A stretch of DNA of 45,293 nucleotides from assembly GCF_003989795.1 (NCBI RefSeq), contig NZ_RZHG01000024.1, positions 1 to 45,293 on the forward strand, given 5' to 3'. The notes beneath the pieces are model-generated. The model made no database searches, had not been told where the DNA came from, and saw only the letters and a program-made list of their open reading frames with translations. Within the stretch, counting starts at the first letter, position 1; every line of letters starts with the position of its first letter. Shown one piece after another: positions 32,704 through 41,456 of this stretch. The position numbers and the translations under genes are program-made. The stretch comes from Vreelandella andesensis. GTDB lineage: Bacteria > Pseudomonadota > Gammaproteobacteria > Pseudomonadales > Halomonadaceae.

Positions 32704-35280
32704 ATGGCTGCCATGACACCTGATACCGCAGAGACCCCCAAAACAGCTACACGTATTCTGGGTATCGGCGCCTCCGCCGGTGGCCTGGCGCCGCTGGAAG
32801 CGTTCCTCTCCCGAGTCCCGCCACACAGCCATATGGCCTATGTGGTAGTGCAACATCTCGACCCGACTCACAAGGCGCTGCTTCCGGAATTACTCCAGCG
32901 CGCAACCCAAATGCCGGTGCGGGAAGCAACCCAGGGCATGCCCATCGAGCCCGATTACGTGTATGTGATTCCGCCGAATACGGAGCTCAGCATTGTCGGC
33001 GGCTCACTGAGTCTCGCGGAGCCGGCGGAACCCAGGGGGTTGCGTCTGCCTATCAATGTGTTGTTTTCGTCCCTGGCAAGCGCTCAGGGGAAACGGGCGA
33101 TCGGTGTGGTGTTGTCCGGCATGGGCTCGGATGGCACCCAGGGCCTGCAAGCCATCAAGGCAGTAGGCGGCTTAACGGCCGTGCAACAGCCAGACACCGC
33201 ACAATTCGATGCCATGCCCAATAGCGCCATCGCTGCCAACTGTGTCGATATCATTTCCCCGCCTGGCGACTTGCCCACGCGCATTCTGGCCTGTATCGAC
33301 CAGATGCCGGAACCAGGCGTTGCGGGCATGCCTTCGGTGGACGTCGAACCGGCAGCGCCTCCCCTACAGCGCATTGCGCGTCTCTTGCGGGAACGGACTC
33401 GCCACGATTTTTCACACTACAAGACCAGCACCCTGCAGCGTCGTATAGAGCGGCGCATGGCGATTCATAACATCGCTACCTTACCGTTATACGCCGACTA
33501 TCTTCAACGCAATCCCAATGAGATCGACCTGCTGTTCAAGGAGGTACTCATTGGGGTAACTAGCTTTTTCCGGGATGCCCAAGTCTGGCAATACCTAGCA
33601 GAGTCAACTCTGCCCGAGCTTTTGGCGCGACCGGGCAGGGAATCCCATCTACGTGCCTGGGTGGTCGGCTGCTCAACCGGCGAGGAGGCCTACTCCCTCG
33701 CAATGGTTTTCTCCGAGGCGATAGACAAGCTGCCGCAACCCCATCATGTGACGCTGCAGATCTTCGCCACCGACCTAAGCCCGGACGCTATTGCCACCGC
33801 GCGCCGCGGCCACTATTCAGCAGATATCAGCCAACGTGTCTCAGCAGAACGCCTAGCACGTTTTTTCAGCGCCCATGACGATGGCTATAGAATCAACAGC
33901 GACATCCGCGACCGGGTGCTTTTTGCCCAGCAAGATGTCGTGCTTGACCCCCCCTTTACCCGACTCGACCTGATCTCGTGCCGCAACCTGCTGATCTACT
34001 TCGATCATAGTCTGCAACGCAAACTCATTCCCTTGTTTCACTTCAGCCTGCGCGCCGGGGGAGTACTGTTGCTTGGGAGTTCGGAGACCGTAGGCCGCTA
34101 CTCTCATCTTTTTGAGCCTATTGAATCTAGGCTGAGACTTTATTTGCGGCAGAATAATACTCAGAACAGCGACCTGCGATTACAGGTAAAGTCATTCCCC
34201 CCCTTGCCCTGGACGACCAAGGAGCTTCACGTGTCCCCCAGCAACGTATCCTCTCCGACGCATGACAACCTGCAAGCGGCAGCCGACCAGGTGTTGTTGC
34301 AGGTCTATGCCCCCGCCGCAGTAGTGATTAATGACGAGGGTGATATCGTTTATATTAGCGGGCGAACGGGGAAGTACCTGGAACCCGCTGCCGGCAAGGC
34401 CAACTGGAATTTCCACGCCATGGTGCGGGACAGCTTGCGGATACCCATCGCCAGCGCCTTGCGTCAGGCTGAAAACCAGCGTGAACCGTTGCAGTTGCAA
34501 AGACTTGAGGTGCAGCCGCCTGGCGGTGGCATTCAAAGCGTCGATATCACCGTACAAGCGCTGCGTGAGCCGACTTCCCTGCGTGGGATGAAGATGATCG
34601 TATTTCGTGACATTGCCCCAACGCATGACATCGCTGCCAACAAGCAAACGTCAAAAACAGCCACACAGCTGTCCCACGCTACGGAGCTGCAACAGTACGA
34701 GGATGAAATTCAGACACTGCGCGAGGAAAACCGCGCGTCTCAGGAGGAATTGCAGTCAGCCAACGAGGAGTTGCAATCGACCAACGAGGAGTTGCAATCA
34801 ACTAACGAAGAGCTGACCACGTCCAAAGAAGAAATGCAGTCCATGAACGAGGAGCTGCAAACCATCAACTCGGAAATGCAGACCAAGCTCGACGACCTCG
34901 CGCTCGCTCAGAGCGACATGAACAATCTGCTCAACAGTATCGAGATCGCCATCCTGTTTCTCGATCAGAATTTGAATCTTCGTCGCTTCACTGACCGGGC
35001 ATCCAAGATCATTAATATCCGCGAAGGCGATATTGGTCGCCCCCTCAGTGACCTCACCACCACACTGCAGTATCCAGAACTCAACGACGACGCCCTGAAC
35101 ACGCTGAGCACCCTGATGTTTTCCGAGAAACAGATTCTCGCTACCGACGGTCGCTGGTTCACGGTGCGGATAATGCCTTATCGCCGGCTGGACAATGTGA
35201 TTGATGGGGTGGTAATTACCCTGCTCGATATCACCGAAACGAAGCAACTGGAACAGGCACTACGCGAGGATATTGAATAG
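32704..35280 (+). CDS. CheB-CheR-PAS fusion protein without a kinase domain
   Basis: The protein has 858 residues. The CheB methylesterase domain (about 15-195) has Ser24 in GASAGG, His51 in VVQHLDP and Asp143 in GMGSDGT. The CheR methyltransferase domain (about 222-480) has the SAM loop VVGCSTGEEAYS near 320-331 and DLISCRNLLIYF. A PAS-like segment follows, then a coiled coil of NEELQST-type heptads at about 662-735, and a last PAS domain. Many relatives continue into a histidine kinase; here the chain stops after the PAS. No chemoreceptor gene is in the window, so its target is unknown. The Crp/Fnr gene is convergent next to it. Confidence 0.9.
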   Translation: MAAMTPDTAETPKTATRILGIGASAGGLAPLEAFLSRVPPHSHMAYVVVQHLDPTHKALLPELLQRATQMPVREATQGMPIEPDYVYVIPPNTELSIVGGSLSLAEPAEPRGLRLPINVLFSSLASAQGKRAIGVVLSGMGSDGTQGLQAIKAVGGLTAVQQPDTAQFDAMPNSAIAANCVDIISPPGDLPTRILACIDQMPEPGVAGMPSVDVEPAAPPLQRIARLLRERTRHDFSHYKTSTLQRRIERRMAIHNIATLPLYADYLQRNPNEIDLLFKEVLIGVTSFFRDAQVWQYLAESTLPELLARPGRESHLRAWVVGCSTGEEAYSLAMVFSEAIDKLPQPHHVTLQIFATDLSPDAIATARRGHYSADISQRVSAERLARFFSAHDDGYRINSDIRDRVLFAQQDVVLDPPFTRLDLISCRNLLIYFDHSLQRKLIPLFHFSLRAGGVLLLGSSETVGRYSHLFEPIESRLRLYLRQNNTQNSDLRLQVKSFPPLPWTTKELHVSPSNVSSPTHDNLQAAADQVLLQVYAPAAVVINDEGDIVYISGRTGKYLEPAAGKANWNFHAMVRDSLRIPIASALRQAENQREPLQLQRLEVQPPGGGIQSVDITVQALREPTSLRGMKMIVFRDIAPTHDIAANKQTSKTATQLSHATELQQYEDEIQTLREENRASQEELQSANEELQSTNEELQSTNEELTTSKEEMQSMNEELQTINSEMQTKLDDLALAQSDMNNLLNSIEIAILFLDQNLNLRRFTDRASKIINIREGDIGRPLSDLTTTLQYPELNDDALNTLSTLMFSEKQILATDGRWFTVRIMPYRRLDNVIDGVVITLLDITETKQLEQALREDIE

Positions 35281-35317
35281 TGAAGAATGAGGGAAAAAGT
35301 TAGCTGAATGGCTCCTT

Positions 35318-36031
35318 CTAGATAACCGGCAATATCCTGGCGTAGAGTGCACAATCTTGGTTATAGCATTCACAGGCCGCCTCGATCAGGCCTGGCCGGT
35401 CAAGCACGGTGATTTCACCACGCTGGTAATGAATTAGCCCACGCGTTTGCAGCGATATCGCGGCTAAAGTCACCCCCGCGCGCCTCACGCCAAGCATCAT
35501 CGCCAGAAACTCATGGGTAAGATGTAACTGTTCACCGCCGGCGCGGTCCTGGGTCATCAGCAGCCAGCGGGCAAGTCGCGCTTCAATTCGATGGAAGTGA
35601 TTACAGGCTGCTGACCGAGCCAGTTGACGCATCATGACATAAATGTAGTGCTTTAGCCGTTGATGTAATACCGGGCATTTCAATAGTAGCATTTGAAAAC
35701 TAACCGCATTGAGGCGAAACGCCGAGCCTGCCCCTTGAACCAACGCAAGCAGCGGTGACTCGTCAATGCCCAACACCAGGGAGATGCCGAACATTCCTTC
35801 TCGCCCTGCCATCGCGACTTCTAGCTGGTCGTCAGTATCAAGGGAGGCAATCAGTGAGATAAAGCTGTCGATAGGAAAGTAAACATGAGTAATCGTCTCG
35901 GTGGGCTTGATGAGCACCTCGCCAAACACCAGCTCAACGGTTTCACAGGCAGCCATAAAAGCGTCTTGCTCGACGGACGGTAGCCCTGCGAGCAGCCGAT
36001 TGGCATCGGCAACGTGGAAAATAGATGTCAT
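35318..36031 (-). CDS. Crp/Fnr-family transcription regulator
   Basis: The protein has 237 residues. A cyclic-nucleotide-binding-like beta roll lies at about 15-115 (HVYFPIDSFISLIASLD, EVAMAGREGMFGISLVLG). The dimer helix follows, then a winged helix at about 160-225 with LTHEFLAMMLGVRRAGVTLA as helix-turn-helix. The recognition helix differs from CRP and FNR, which lack the RRAG sequence. No FNR-type Cys cluster is seen at the N-terminus. Upstream of this gene is a copy of the motif found before four other genes here, at the class II position, so it is probably the activator of that set and of itself. Confidence 0.9.
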   Translation of the reverse strand: MTSIFHVADANRLLAGLPSVEQDAFMAACETVELVFGEVLIKPTETITHVYFPIDSFISLIASLDTDDQLEVAMAGREGMFGISLVLGIDESPLLALVQGAGSAFRLNAVSFQMLLLKCPVLHQRLKHYIYVMMRQLARSAACNHFHRIEARLARWLLMTQDRAGGEQLHLTHEFLAMMLGVRRAGVTLAAISLQTRGLIHYQRGEITVLDRPGLIEAACECYNQDCALYARILPVI

Positions 36032-36136
36032 TTGCCTCTCCGGTTAGGAAAACCTGGCAAGCGGCACAGTGACGATAATGGTCAATTTGATGTCGCTGCA
36101 GGACTGTCTATGATTTTTCGTTTAACAGTCTTCCGG

Positions 36137-36179
36137 ATATTAGCGTTGGGTTTATCAAGCGTCGGCTCGCTAGCGTACA
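36137..36179 (-). promoter_or_regulatory. Crp/Fnr-type site and -10 upstream of the Crp/Fnr gene (autoregulation)
   Basis: On the minus strand 36179-36162 reads TGTACGCTAGCGAGCCGA, 14 of 18 matches to the perfect copy, with an intact CGCTAGCG core. TAATAT begins 20 nt after its last base at 36142. The ATG at 36031 is about 105 nt past the hexamer. Confidence 0.55.
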
Positions 36180-36341
36180 TAGCGTGCTAATGCCTTTTTT
36201 GTTGGGCGTCATTTGGTTATATTTTGTTATTATCCAAGCACTTAAAGAATATCGTTATGGGTAAGTAGACGGCCGTACTCGCACTTGACCACCAGCATGT
36301 TGGCGATCAGTCACTTAATCACTACATTGTTCATCTAGCAT

Positions 36342-36545
36342 TCATGTTTTAATTGGTATCTTGTACGCATCGGAAAGGGCAGCATGCTTTCTTTTTTCGA
36401 TTGCCCATCGTTGATATGCATCAATGTAACGTAGAAGTGGTGAAAACTCTTTTAGATTAGCCAGCACCGTATCAAGTAAAAGAGACGAAAATTTATGTGG
36501 TTGTAGTAATTTAGCGGTTGGGTAGGCGCTGAATTTTTTAAACTG
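36342..36545 (-). pseudogene. Possible 3' remnant of a lost gene
   Basis: An open minus-strand frame ends at 36342 with a protein-like C-terminus (SPLLRYIDAYQRWAIEKRKH). It has no start of its own unless it reads antisense into the epimerase gene. It may be the tail of a gene cut away when the glycan cluster was inserted or rearranged. The rest of the 526-bp gap 36032-36558 holds only the Crp/Fnr promoter. Confidence 0.22.
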
Positions 36546-36558
36546 ATGGAGAGGCCAA

Positions 36559-37566
36559 TTGTCTATACTAGTCACTGGTACGGCTGGTTTTATTGGCGCC
36601 GCCGTTGCCAAATGCCTGCTTGACAGCGGTGAGCATGTGGTCGGAGTAGATGATCATAATGCCTATTATGACCCCTTGCTGAAAGAAGCACGCGTGTTAC
36701 GTTTAACTGCCTATCCTAATTATCGTCATTTACGCGTCGATGTTGCCGACCGTGCGGAAATGGCTAATATATTTAAACGTTACGTATTCAGACGCGCTAT
36801 TCACTTAGCAGCACAAGCTGGCGTGCGCTATTCGCTGGAAAATCCCGCCGCCTATATCGACAGCAATTTAGTTGGGTTTGCTAATGTGCTGGAAGGGTGC
36901 CGCCAGCAAGAAATTGAACATCTAGTTTACGCCAGTAGCTCCAGTGTTTACGGCGCTAACGAAACGATGCCTTTCTCGACTCATCACCACGTCGACCACC
37001 CTATAAGCCTTTACGCAGCGACTAAAAAAGCCAATGAATCAATGGCTCACTCGTATAGCCATTTGTATGGCATCCCTACCACCGGGCTACGTTTTTTTAC
37101 TGTCTACGGCCCTTGGGGGCGCCCAGACATGGCGCTATTCAAGTTTACCCAAGCTATTCTGGCTGGCGAAACGATTCCCGTATATCACTATGGCCAACAT
37201 CGGCGTGACTTCACTTATATCGATGACATAGTTGAAGGAATTATTCGGGTGCTGGAGAAACCTGCGCAAACCAACTTGGATTGGTCGGGTCAATCACCTG
37301 ATCCAGCTACCAGTCGTGCCCCCTGGCGCCTTTACAATATCGGTAATCATCAGCCTATTGTGTTGATGGATTACATAGCAGCCCTGGAAAATGCTTTGGG
37401 CATTGCTGCTCACAAAGAGCTATTGCCCATTCAACCAGGAGATGTGCCTGATACTTATGCAGATGTAGAGGATTTGATCGATCAATTTGGCTATCAGCCC
37501 ACTACCTGCTTAGAAGAAGGTGTTACTGCCTTTGTGCACTGGTACCGTGATTTTTACAAAGTATAG
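36559..37566 (+). CDS. NAD-dependent nucleotide-sugar epimerase (UDP-glucuronate 4-epimerase-like)
   Basis: The protein has 335 residues. The start is a TTG with GGAGAGG at 36548-36554, and family alignment demands the N-terminus MSILVTGTAGFIG. The Rossmann motif GxxGxxG, the Ser in YASSSSVYG, Tyr and Lys in YAATKKANE, and RFFTVYGPWGRPDMA are all present. DDHNAYYDPLLKEARV near the N-terminus is typical of UDP-glucuronate 4-epimerases, which supply UDP-galacturonate for surface polysaccharide. It opens the glycan cluster. Confidence 0.9.
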   Translation: MSILVTGTAGFIGAAVAKCLLDSGEHVVGVDDHNAYYDPLLKEARVLRLTAYPNYRHLRVDVADRAEMANIFKRYVFRRAIHLAAQAGVRYSLENPAAYIDSNLVGFANVLEGCRQQEIEHLVYASSSSVYGANETMPFSTHHHVDHPISLYAATKKANESMAHSYSHLYGIPTTGLRFFTVYGPWGRPDMALFKFTQAILAGETIPVYHYGQHRRDFTYIDDIVEGIIRVLEKPAQTNLDWSGQSPDPATSRAPWRLYNIGNHQPIVLMDYIAALENALGIAAHKELLPIQPGDVPDTYADVEDLIDQFGYQPTTCLEEGVTAFVHWYRDFYKV

Positions 37567-37604
37567 TTTGATAAGCATCGATTTTAAAAGCATGGTGAAT
37601 AGCG

Positions 37605-38447
37605 ATGAAACTTTCCGTCATTCTCAGTACTTATAATTCTCCAGAATGGCTGGAAAAAGTGCTTTGGGGCTACAGTGTGCAATCCTACAATAATTTTGAG
37701 TTGATTATTGCCGATGATGGCTCTACCAGTGAAACGCGCTATCTTATTGATCGCATGCGAGAAGAAACAGGGCTTACGATCAAGCATGTTTGGCAGGAAG
37801 ATAACGGATTTCAAAAATGTCGAATCTTAAATAAAGCTATTATTGAGTCTACATCAGCGTATTTAGTTTTTAGCGATGGCGACTGCATCCCACGCCAGGA
37901 TTTCCTAAATGTACATGCAATAGAAGCCTTACCCGGTTATTTCCTGTCGGGTGGCTACCATAAATTGCCAATGGTTACCAGTGAAGCCATAACTAAGGAT
38001 GACGTGATCTCTAATCGATGTTTCGATCTGAAATGGCTAAGGGCTCGTGGCCTAGCATGCTCATATAAAAACAGCAAATTGACAGCAACGCGTAGGCAAG
38101 CAAGGTTATTTAACACGCTTACGCCGACCCGCTGCCGTTTCAAAGGTTCTAACGGCTCTGCTTGGAAAAAAGATGTGCTCAACGTTAATGGCTTTGATGA
38201 AACCTTAGCTTACGGCGGAGAGGATAGAGAATTTGGCGTTAGGTTAGTAAATTTGGGCATCAAGCCGAAGCACGTCCGCTACAACGCCATTGTTATTCAT
38301 CTGGATCATGCAAGAGGTTATGTTGATCCTGATATCGTTGCATCTAATAAACGGCATCGCATCAACATTGATAAAGATGGAACCATTCGCACAGCATTTG
38401 GTATTGAGCAGCACCTACAGTCGGATGCAACAGGAGCAATCTGTTGA
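37605..38447 (+). CDS. Family 2 glycosyltransferase
   Basis: The protein has 280 residues. The GT-A fold is seen in LSVILSTYNSPEWLEKVLWG, IADDGSTSETR and YLVFSDGDCIPRQDF, which holds the DxD metal site. A C-terminal galactosyltransferase-like block, NVNGFDETLAYGGEDREF, follows. The donor is a nucleotide sugar; the acceptor is unknown. There is no membrane segment. The stop overlaps the TTG of the next gene, so the two are translationally coupled. Confidence 0.88.
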   Translation: MKLSVILSTYNSPEWLEKVLWGYSVQSYNNFELIIADDGSTSETRYLIDRMREETGLTIKHVWQEDNGFQKCRILNKAIIESTSAYLVFSDGDCIPRQDFLNVHAIEALPGYFLSGGYHKLPMVTSEAITKDDVISNRCFDLKWLRARGLACSYKNSKLTATRRQARLFNTLTPTRCRFKGSNGSAWKKDVLNVNGFDETLAYGGEDREFGVRLVNLGIKPKHVRYNAIVIHLDHARGYVDPDIVASNKRHRINIDKDGTIRTAFGIEQHLQSDATGAIC

Positions 38448-39364
38448 TTTTCTTCGTTTTTTCTTACAATCGTGGGCCTCACTTAAAGAACTGCATTGAG
38501 TCTATCGAGACCTGCGCGTCTAACCATCGCATTATTGTTTTTGATGATGCCAGCAATGATTCTGAAACCCAGCATATCCTTGATGAAATCGAGACCCGGC
38601 ATGAGGTTAGGCGTCGGAGTGACAAAGAGTCGAGTAATCAGCATGGGGCGCTTTACACCAATATGCAGAGAGCTATTGATTCCGTCGAAGAAGACTGTCT
38701 CATCTGCTTTCTCCAGGACGATACTCAACTGGTTCGTAAGATTGATGAGCAGGATATTCAGTTTATAGAAGATTATTTTGAAACGTTTCCAAATGGTGGA
38801 TTTCTTGCACCGGTGTTTCAGAAAAAAATCACCCGGCAGCGTACGCTTGACCGCTTTGTTTTCCGCCCAGATCGAGGGACTTATGTCTGCGAACACCGCA
38901 GCCGCAAGCAAGTTGCCGGTGTTTACTACTCAGACATTTCGATAACCCGGAGTGATCGTCTACGTAAAGCAAACTGGACATTTTTATCCGGCGAATTTGA
39001 TAACGAGCAGCAGGCAAAAGCTAGCTTCCTAGAAATGGGTTATTTACCTGCGCCATTTGCTATGTGGCTACCCAACCCACCTGCTTATCGAAACAAAAAA
39101 AAGAACGTTACCTTCAGATTGGCAGAGATCGTCAACCAAGCAGGTTTTTATCCTTTTAATATTATGGATAGTGAGACGACAGAAAAACTTAGAAAACGCT
39201 CAACAGAGCATGCGCCAATCGCTGAAGACTACCTGACGGTTGCTGTTGAAGGCTTAAAAAAGCCATGGATTTATGACCCGTTAAGACGCTATCGATTGCT
39301 CCGCAAACTCGCCAAGCTTGAGGGATTTGTGAGGGGCTTGGGTAGAACAAAAACGCCTAATTGA
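38444..39364 (+). CDS. Glycosyltransferase-like protein, paralogue A
   Basis: The protein has 306 residues from a TTG at 38444 (AGGAG at 38432-38436) overlapping the previous stop. It is GT-A-like: FFVFSYNRGPHLKNCIESI, IIVFDDASND, and CFLQDDTQLV where the DxD motif is expected. It shares this layout along its length with the protein at 41457, including PFAMWLPNPPAYRNKKK near residue 207. The two are duplicates that probably add similar sugars to one glycan. Confidence 0.82.
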   Translation: MIFFVFSYNRGPHLKNCIESIETCASNHRIIVFDDASNDSETQHILDEIETRHEVRRRSDKESSNQHGALYTNMQRAIDSVEEDCLICFLQDDTQLVRKIDEQDIQFIEDYFETFPNGGFLAPVFQKKITRQRTLDRFVFRPDRGTYVCEHRSRKQVAGVYYSDISITRSDRLRKANWTFLSGEFDNEQQAKASFLEMGYLPAPFAMWLPNPPAYRNKKKNVTFRLAEIVNQAGFYPFNIMDSETTEKLRKRSTEHAPIAEDYLTVAVEGLKKPWIYDPLRRYRLLRKLAKLEGFVRGLGRTKTPN

Positions 39365-39558
39365 ACTCTTAAAGCCGGCGCTTGATGTCAGTTCGCCGCT
39401 TGATTGACTTATTTACGCCTTTGGCTTTGGTTAGAGGAAGGTTCAACAGTACGCCATGTAGGATCGGAGACTATTGCCAGCTTAGCCTAAAGCACTATCT
39501 ATCAATGGGAATACAAACCCAATGGGAATATAAACCTTAGTTGCTTAGGATTATAGAA

Positions 39559-40458
39559 ATGTGGAATACGCTACAACTCGCTTTTTTCCGATTCGCAGCA
39601 GGGGGGAAGGTACCCCCTCAATGGTTCGAGCCGAAGCTGCCGCTGGAACGTGATCGGGCGGCTAAAACAGGGCATCTCACCCTTGAAGTGGTCAGTCACT
39701 GCTGGAATTACTCTCACTTCCTGGTTTACCAATTAAGCTCTTTAGTGCTCTTCCCGCCTAAACAACTTGATGTCACTATGACCATTTTTTATAGTCCAGA
39801 GGACACGAAAACTGTTGAATTATTAACATTTTTCGAAAAACAGCAGGTTCCTGGTGTCACCTGGAACTGGCAGCCGATTCTAAAGCGGGAGCTGTTTCGT
39901 CGTAGTATTGGTCGTAATCGTGCAGCGCTTGCTACAAAAGCCGACTGGGTATGGTTTACCGATTGCGATCTTATGTTTCGGGAAAATTGTTTGGATAGCT
40001 TAGCAGAATGCTTACAAGGACGACGCGATGTTTTGTTGTTCCCGGTTGAAGAACGCACGACGGGTCTTCTAGCGGAAGACAATCCTATGCTTAGTGCCGT
40101 TAATAGCGGCTTACAAATATTGGATATCGATGTTTCCTCCTTTACTACTCGGAAGATCACGAAGGCTACCGGGCCATTGCAAATTGCCCATGGTGATGTG
40201 TGTCGAGCTGTCGGCTATTGCCAACATATTAACTTGTATCAGCAGCCAGTTGAAAATTTCGCTAAATGTCACGAAGATCGTGCCTTTCGCTGGCTATTGC
40301 GCAGCCAAGGTGAACCGGTTGCGGTGCCGGGAGTTTATCGGATACGGCACATAGCTAAAGGACGTTACAACGGAAGTGGAACAAGAAGTAATTTTCGGAC
40401 TTGGCTGCGGATTTGGCAGTCTCGTTGGCGGGATTGGCGTCAGGGAGAAAACGCCTAA
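39559..40458 (+). CDS. Glycosyltransferase, GT2-like
   Basis: The protein has 299 residues from the ATG at 39559, with TAGGA 8 nt upstream. WVWFTDCDLMFRENCLDSL carries the DxD. An N-terminal strand (TLEVVSHCWNYSHFLVYQL) and the His-Glu-Asp-Arg segment KCHEDRAFRWLLR near the end fit a GT-A transferase. Its closest family is not certain. It overlaps the next gene by one base (TAATG). Confidence 0.75.
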   Translation: MWNTLQLAFFRFAAGGKVPPQWFEPKLPLERDRAAKTGHLTLEVVSHCWNYSHFLVYQLSSLVLFPPKQLDVTMTIFYSPEDTKTVELLTFFEKQQVPGVTWNWQPILKRELFRRSIGRNRAALATKADWVWFTDCDLMFRENCLDSLAECLQGRRDVLLFPVEERTTGLLAEDNPMLSAVNSGLQILDIDVSSFTTRKITKATGPLQIAHGDVCRAVGYCQHINLYQQPVENFAKCHEDRAFRWLLRSQGEPVAVPGVYRIRHIAKGRYNGSGTRSNFRTWLRIWQSRWRDWRQGENA

Positions 40459-41411
40459 TGAGCGAAGAACATCGGGTTGTCTTTATTACGCCGACTTGGG
40501 CGGGCGATCTTGATCACTTTCGGGTAATGAGAGCGTCCTTTGAGCAGTCGTCGTTCGCCAGGTTTGATCACTACGTTGTTGTGCAGGACGAAGATATTGC
40601 ATTATTTGAGGAATTTCGCGGTCGTAGCGGACTTATATTGCTTTCTACAAAAGACGTATTACCTGAAGTTGTTGAATATCACAGGAAGCGTGCACGAAGG
40701 CTATCTAAGCGCTTAGGACGACATTCCACGCGAATTTGTGGCAGTCTCAAACGAATTTTTTCCTGGCCTATCTGGCCGTCTTATACCGGCTGGCACACCC
40801 AGCAGATATGCAAATTGAAGCTTGCGAGTGAGCTGACATGTGATACTGCTGTTATTCTTGATTCAGATGTGATTATTACAAAAACTGCAGTCATCGAAGA
40901 CTTTTTAAGTACATCTGGCCCCGTATGCTTTGCTAATTGGCTAAAGAGAACTGAAACAAAAGGAAAAGTTAAAAATTGGATAGATGAATCTGAGTACTTG
41001 GTTAACATAAAGCCTGATACTGATTATGTTAATGTGTACTTCGATACTCCTTTTGTTTTTAACCAGTTGCTACTTTGTGAAGCCCTTTCCTCACTCGAAA
41101 CAAGATTCGGTAAAGATTGGTGGAACGTCTTTCTAAATCGTCCGCCGCGCAGATGGTCTGAGTTTGGTTTTTATAAAGCGTTTTTGATAAAAAAACAGCC
41201 GCTAGTGAGCACCGACTGGCGCGACCCATCTTTTTGTCGTTATCTTTACGATACTAAAGACTCAAAAGCCGTTGTTAATACCGTGTCTGACATGATGCAC
41301 GATCCGCAGATTCATTATGTGACCATTCACTCTCAGGCGAACGGTCGCGAATTCCAAGACCCTAACGAATACCTAAAGCCTATTCTTGCTTTATTTTATC
41401 GTGATCATTGA
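40458..41411 (+). CDS. DUF6492-type putative glycosyltransferase
   Basis: The protein has 317 residues from the ATG at 40458, with GGGAG about 9 nt upstream. The N-terminus RVVFITPTWAGDLDHFRVMR is as I recall for DUF6492 proteins, and VILDSDVIIT carries a DxD-like motif. These are thought to be GT-A-fold enzymes, as their neighbours always are. It is coupled to the previous gene. The function is transfer of an unknown sugar to the surface glycan. Confidence 0.72.
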   Translation: MSEEHRVVFITPTWAGDLDHFRVMRASFEQSSFARFDHYVVVQDEDIALFEEFRGRSGLILLSTKDVLPEVVEYHRKRARRLSKRLGRHSTRICGSLKRIFSWPIWPSYTGWHTQQICKLKLASELTCDTAVILDSDVIITKTAVIEDFLSTSGPVCFANWLKRTETKGKVKNWIDESEYLVNIKPDTDYVNVYFDTPFVFNQLLLCEALSSLETRFGKDWWNVFLNRPPRRWSEFGFYKAFLIKKQPLVSTDWRDPSFCRYLYDTKDSKAVVNTVSDMMHDPQIHYVTIHSQANGREFQDPNEYLKPILALFYRDH

Positions 41412-41456
41412 GATGCTATTAAGTGCTTAACTATATGTTAATTAATAGAGATAAGT

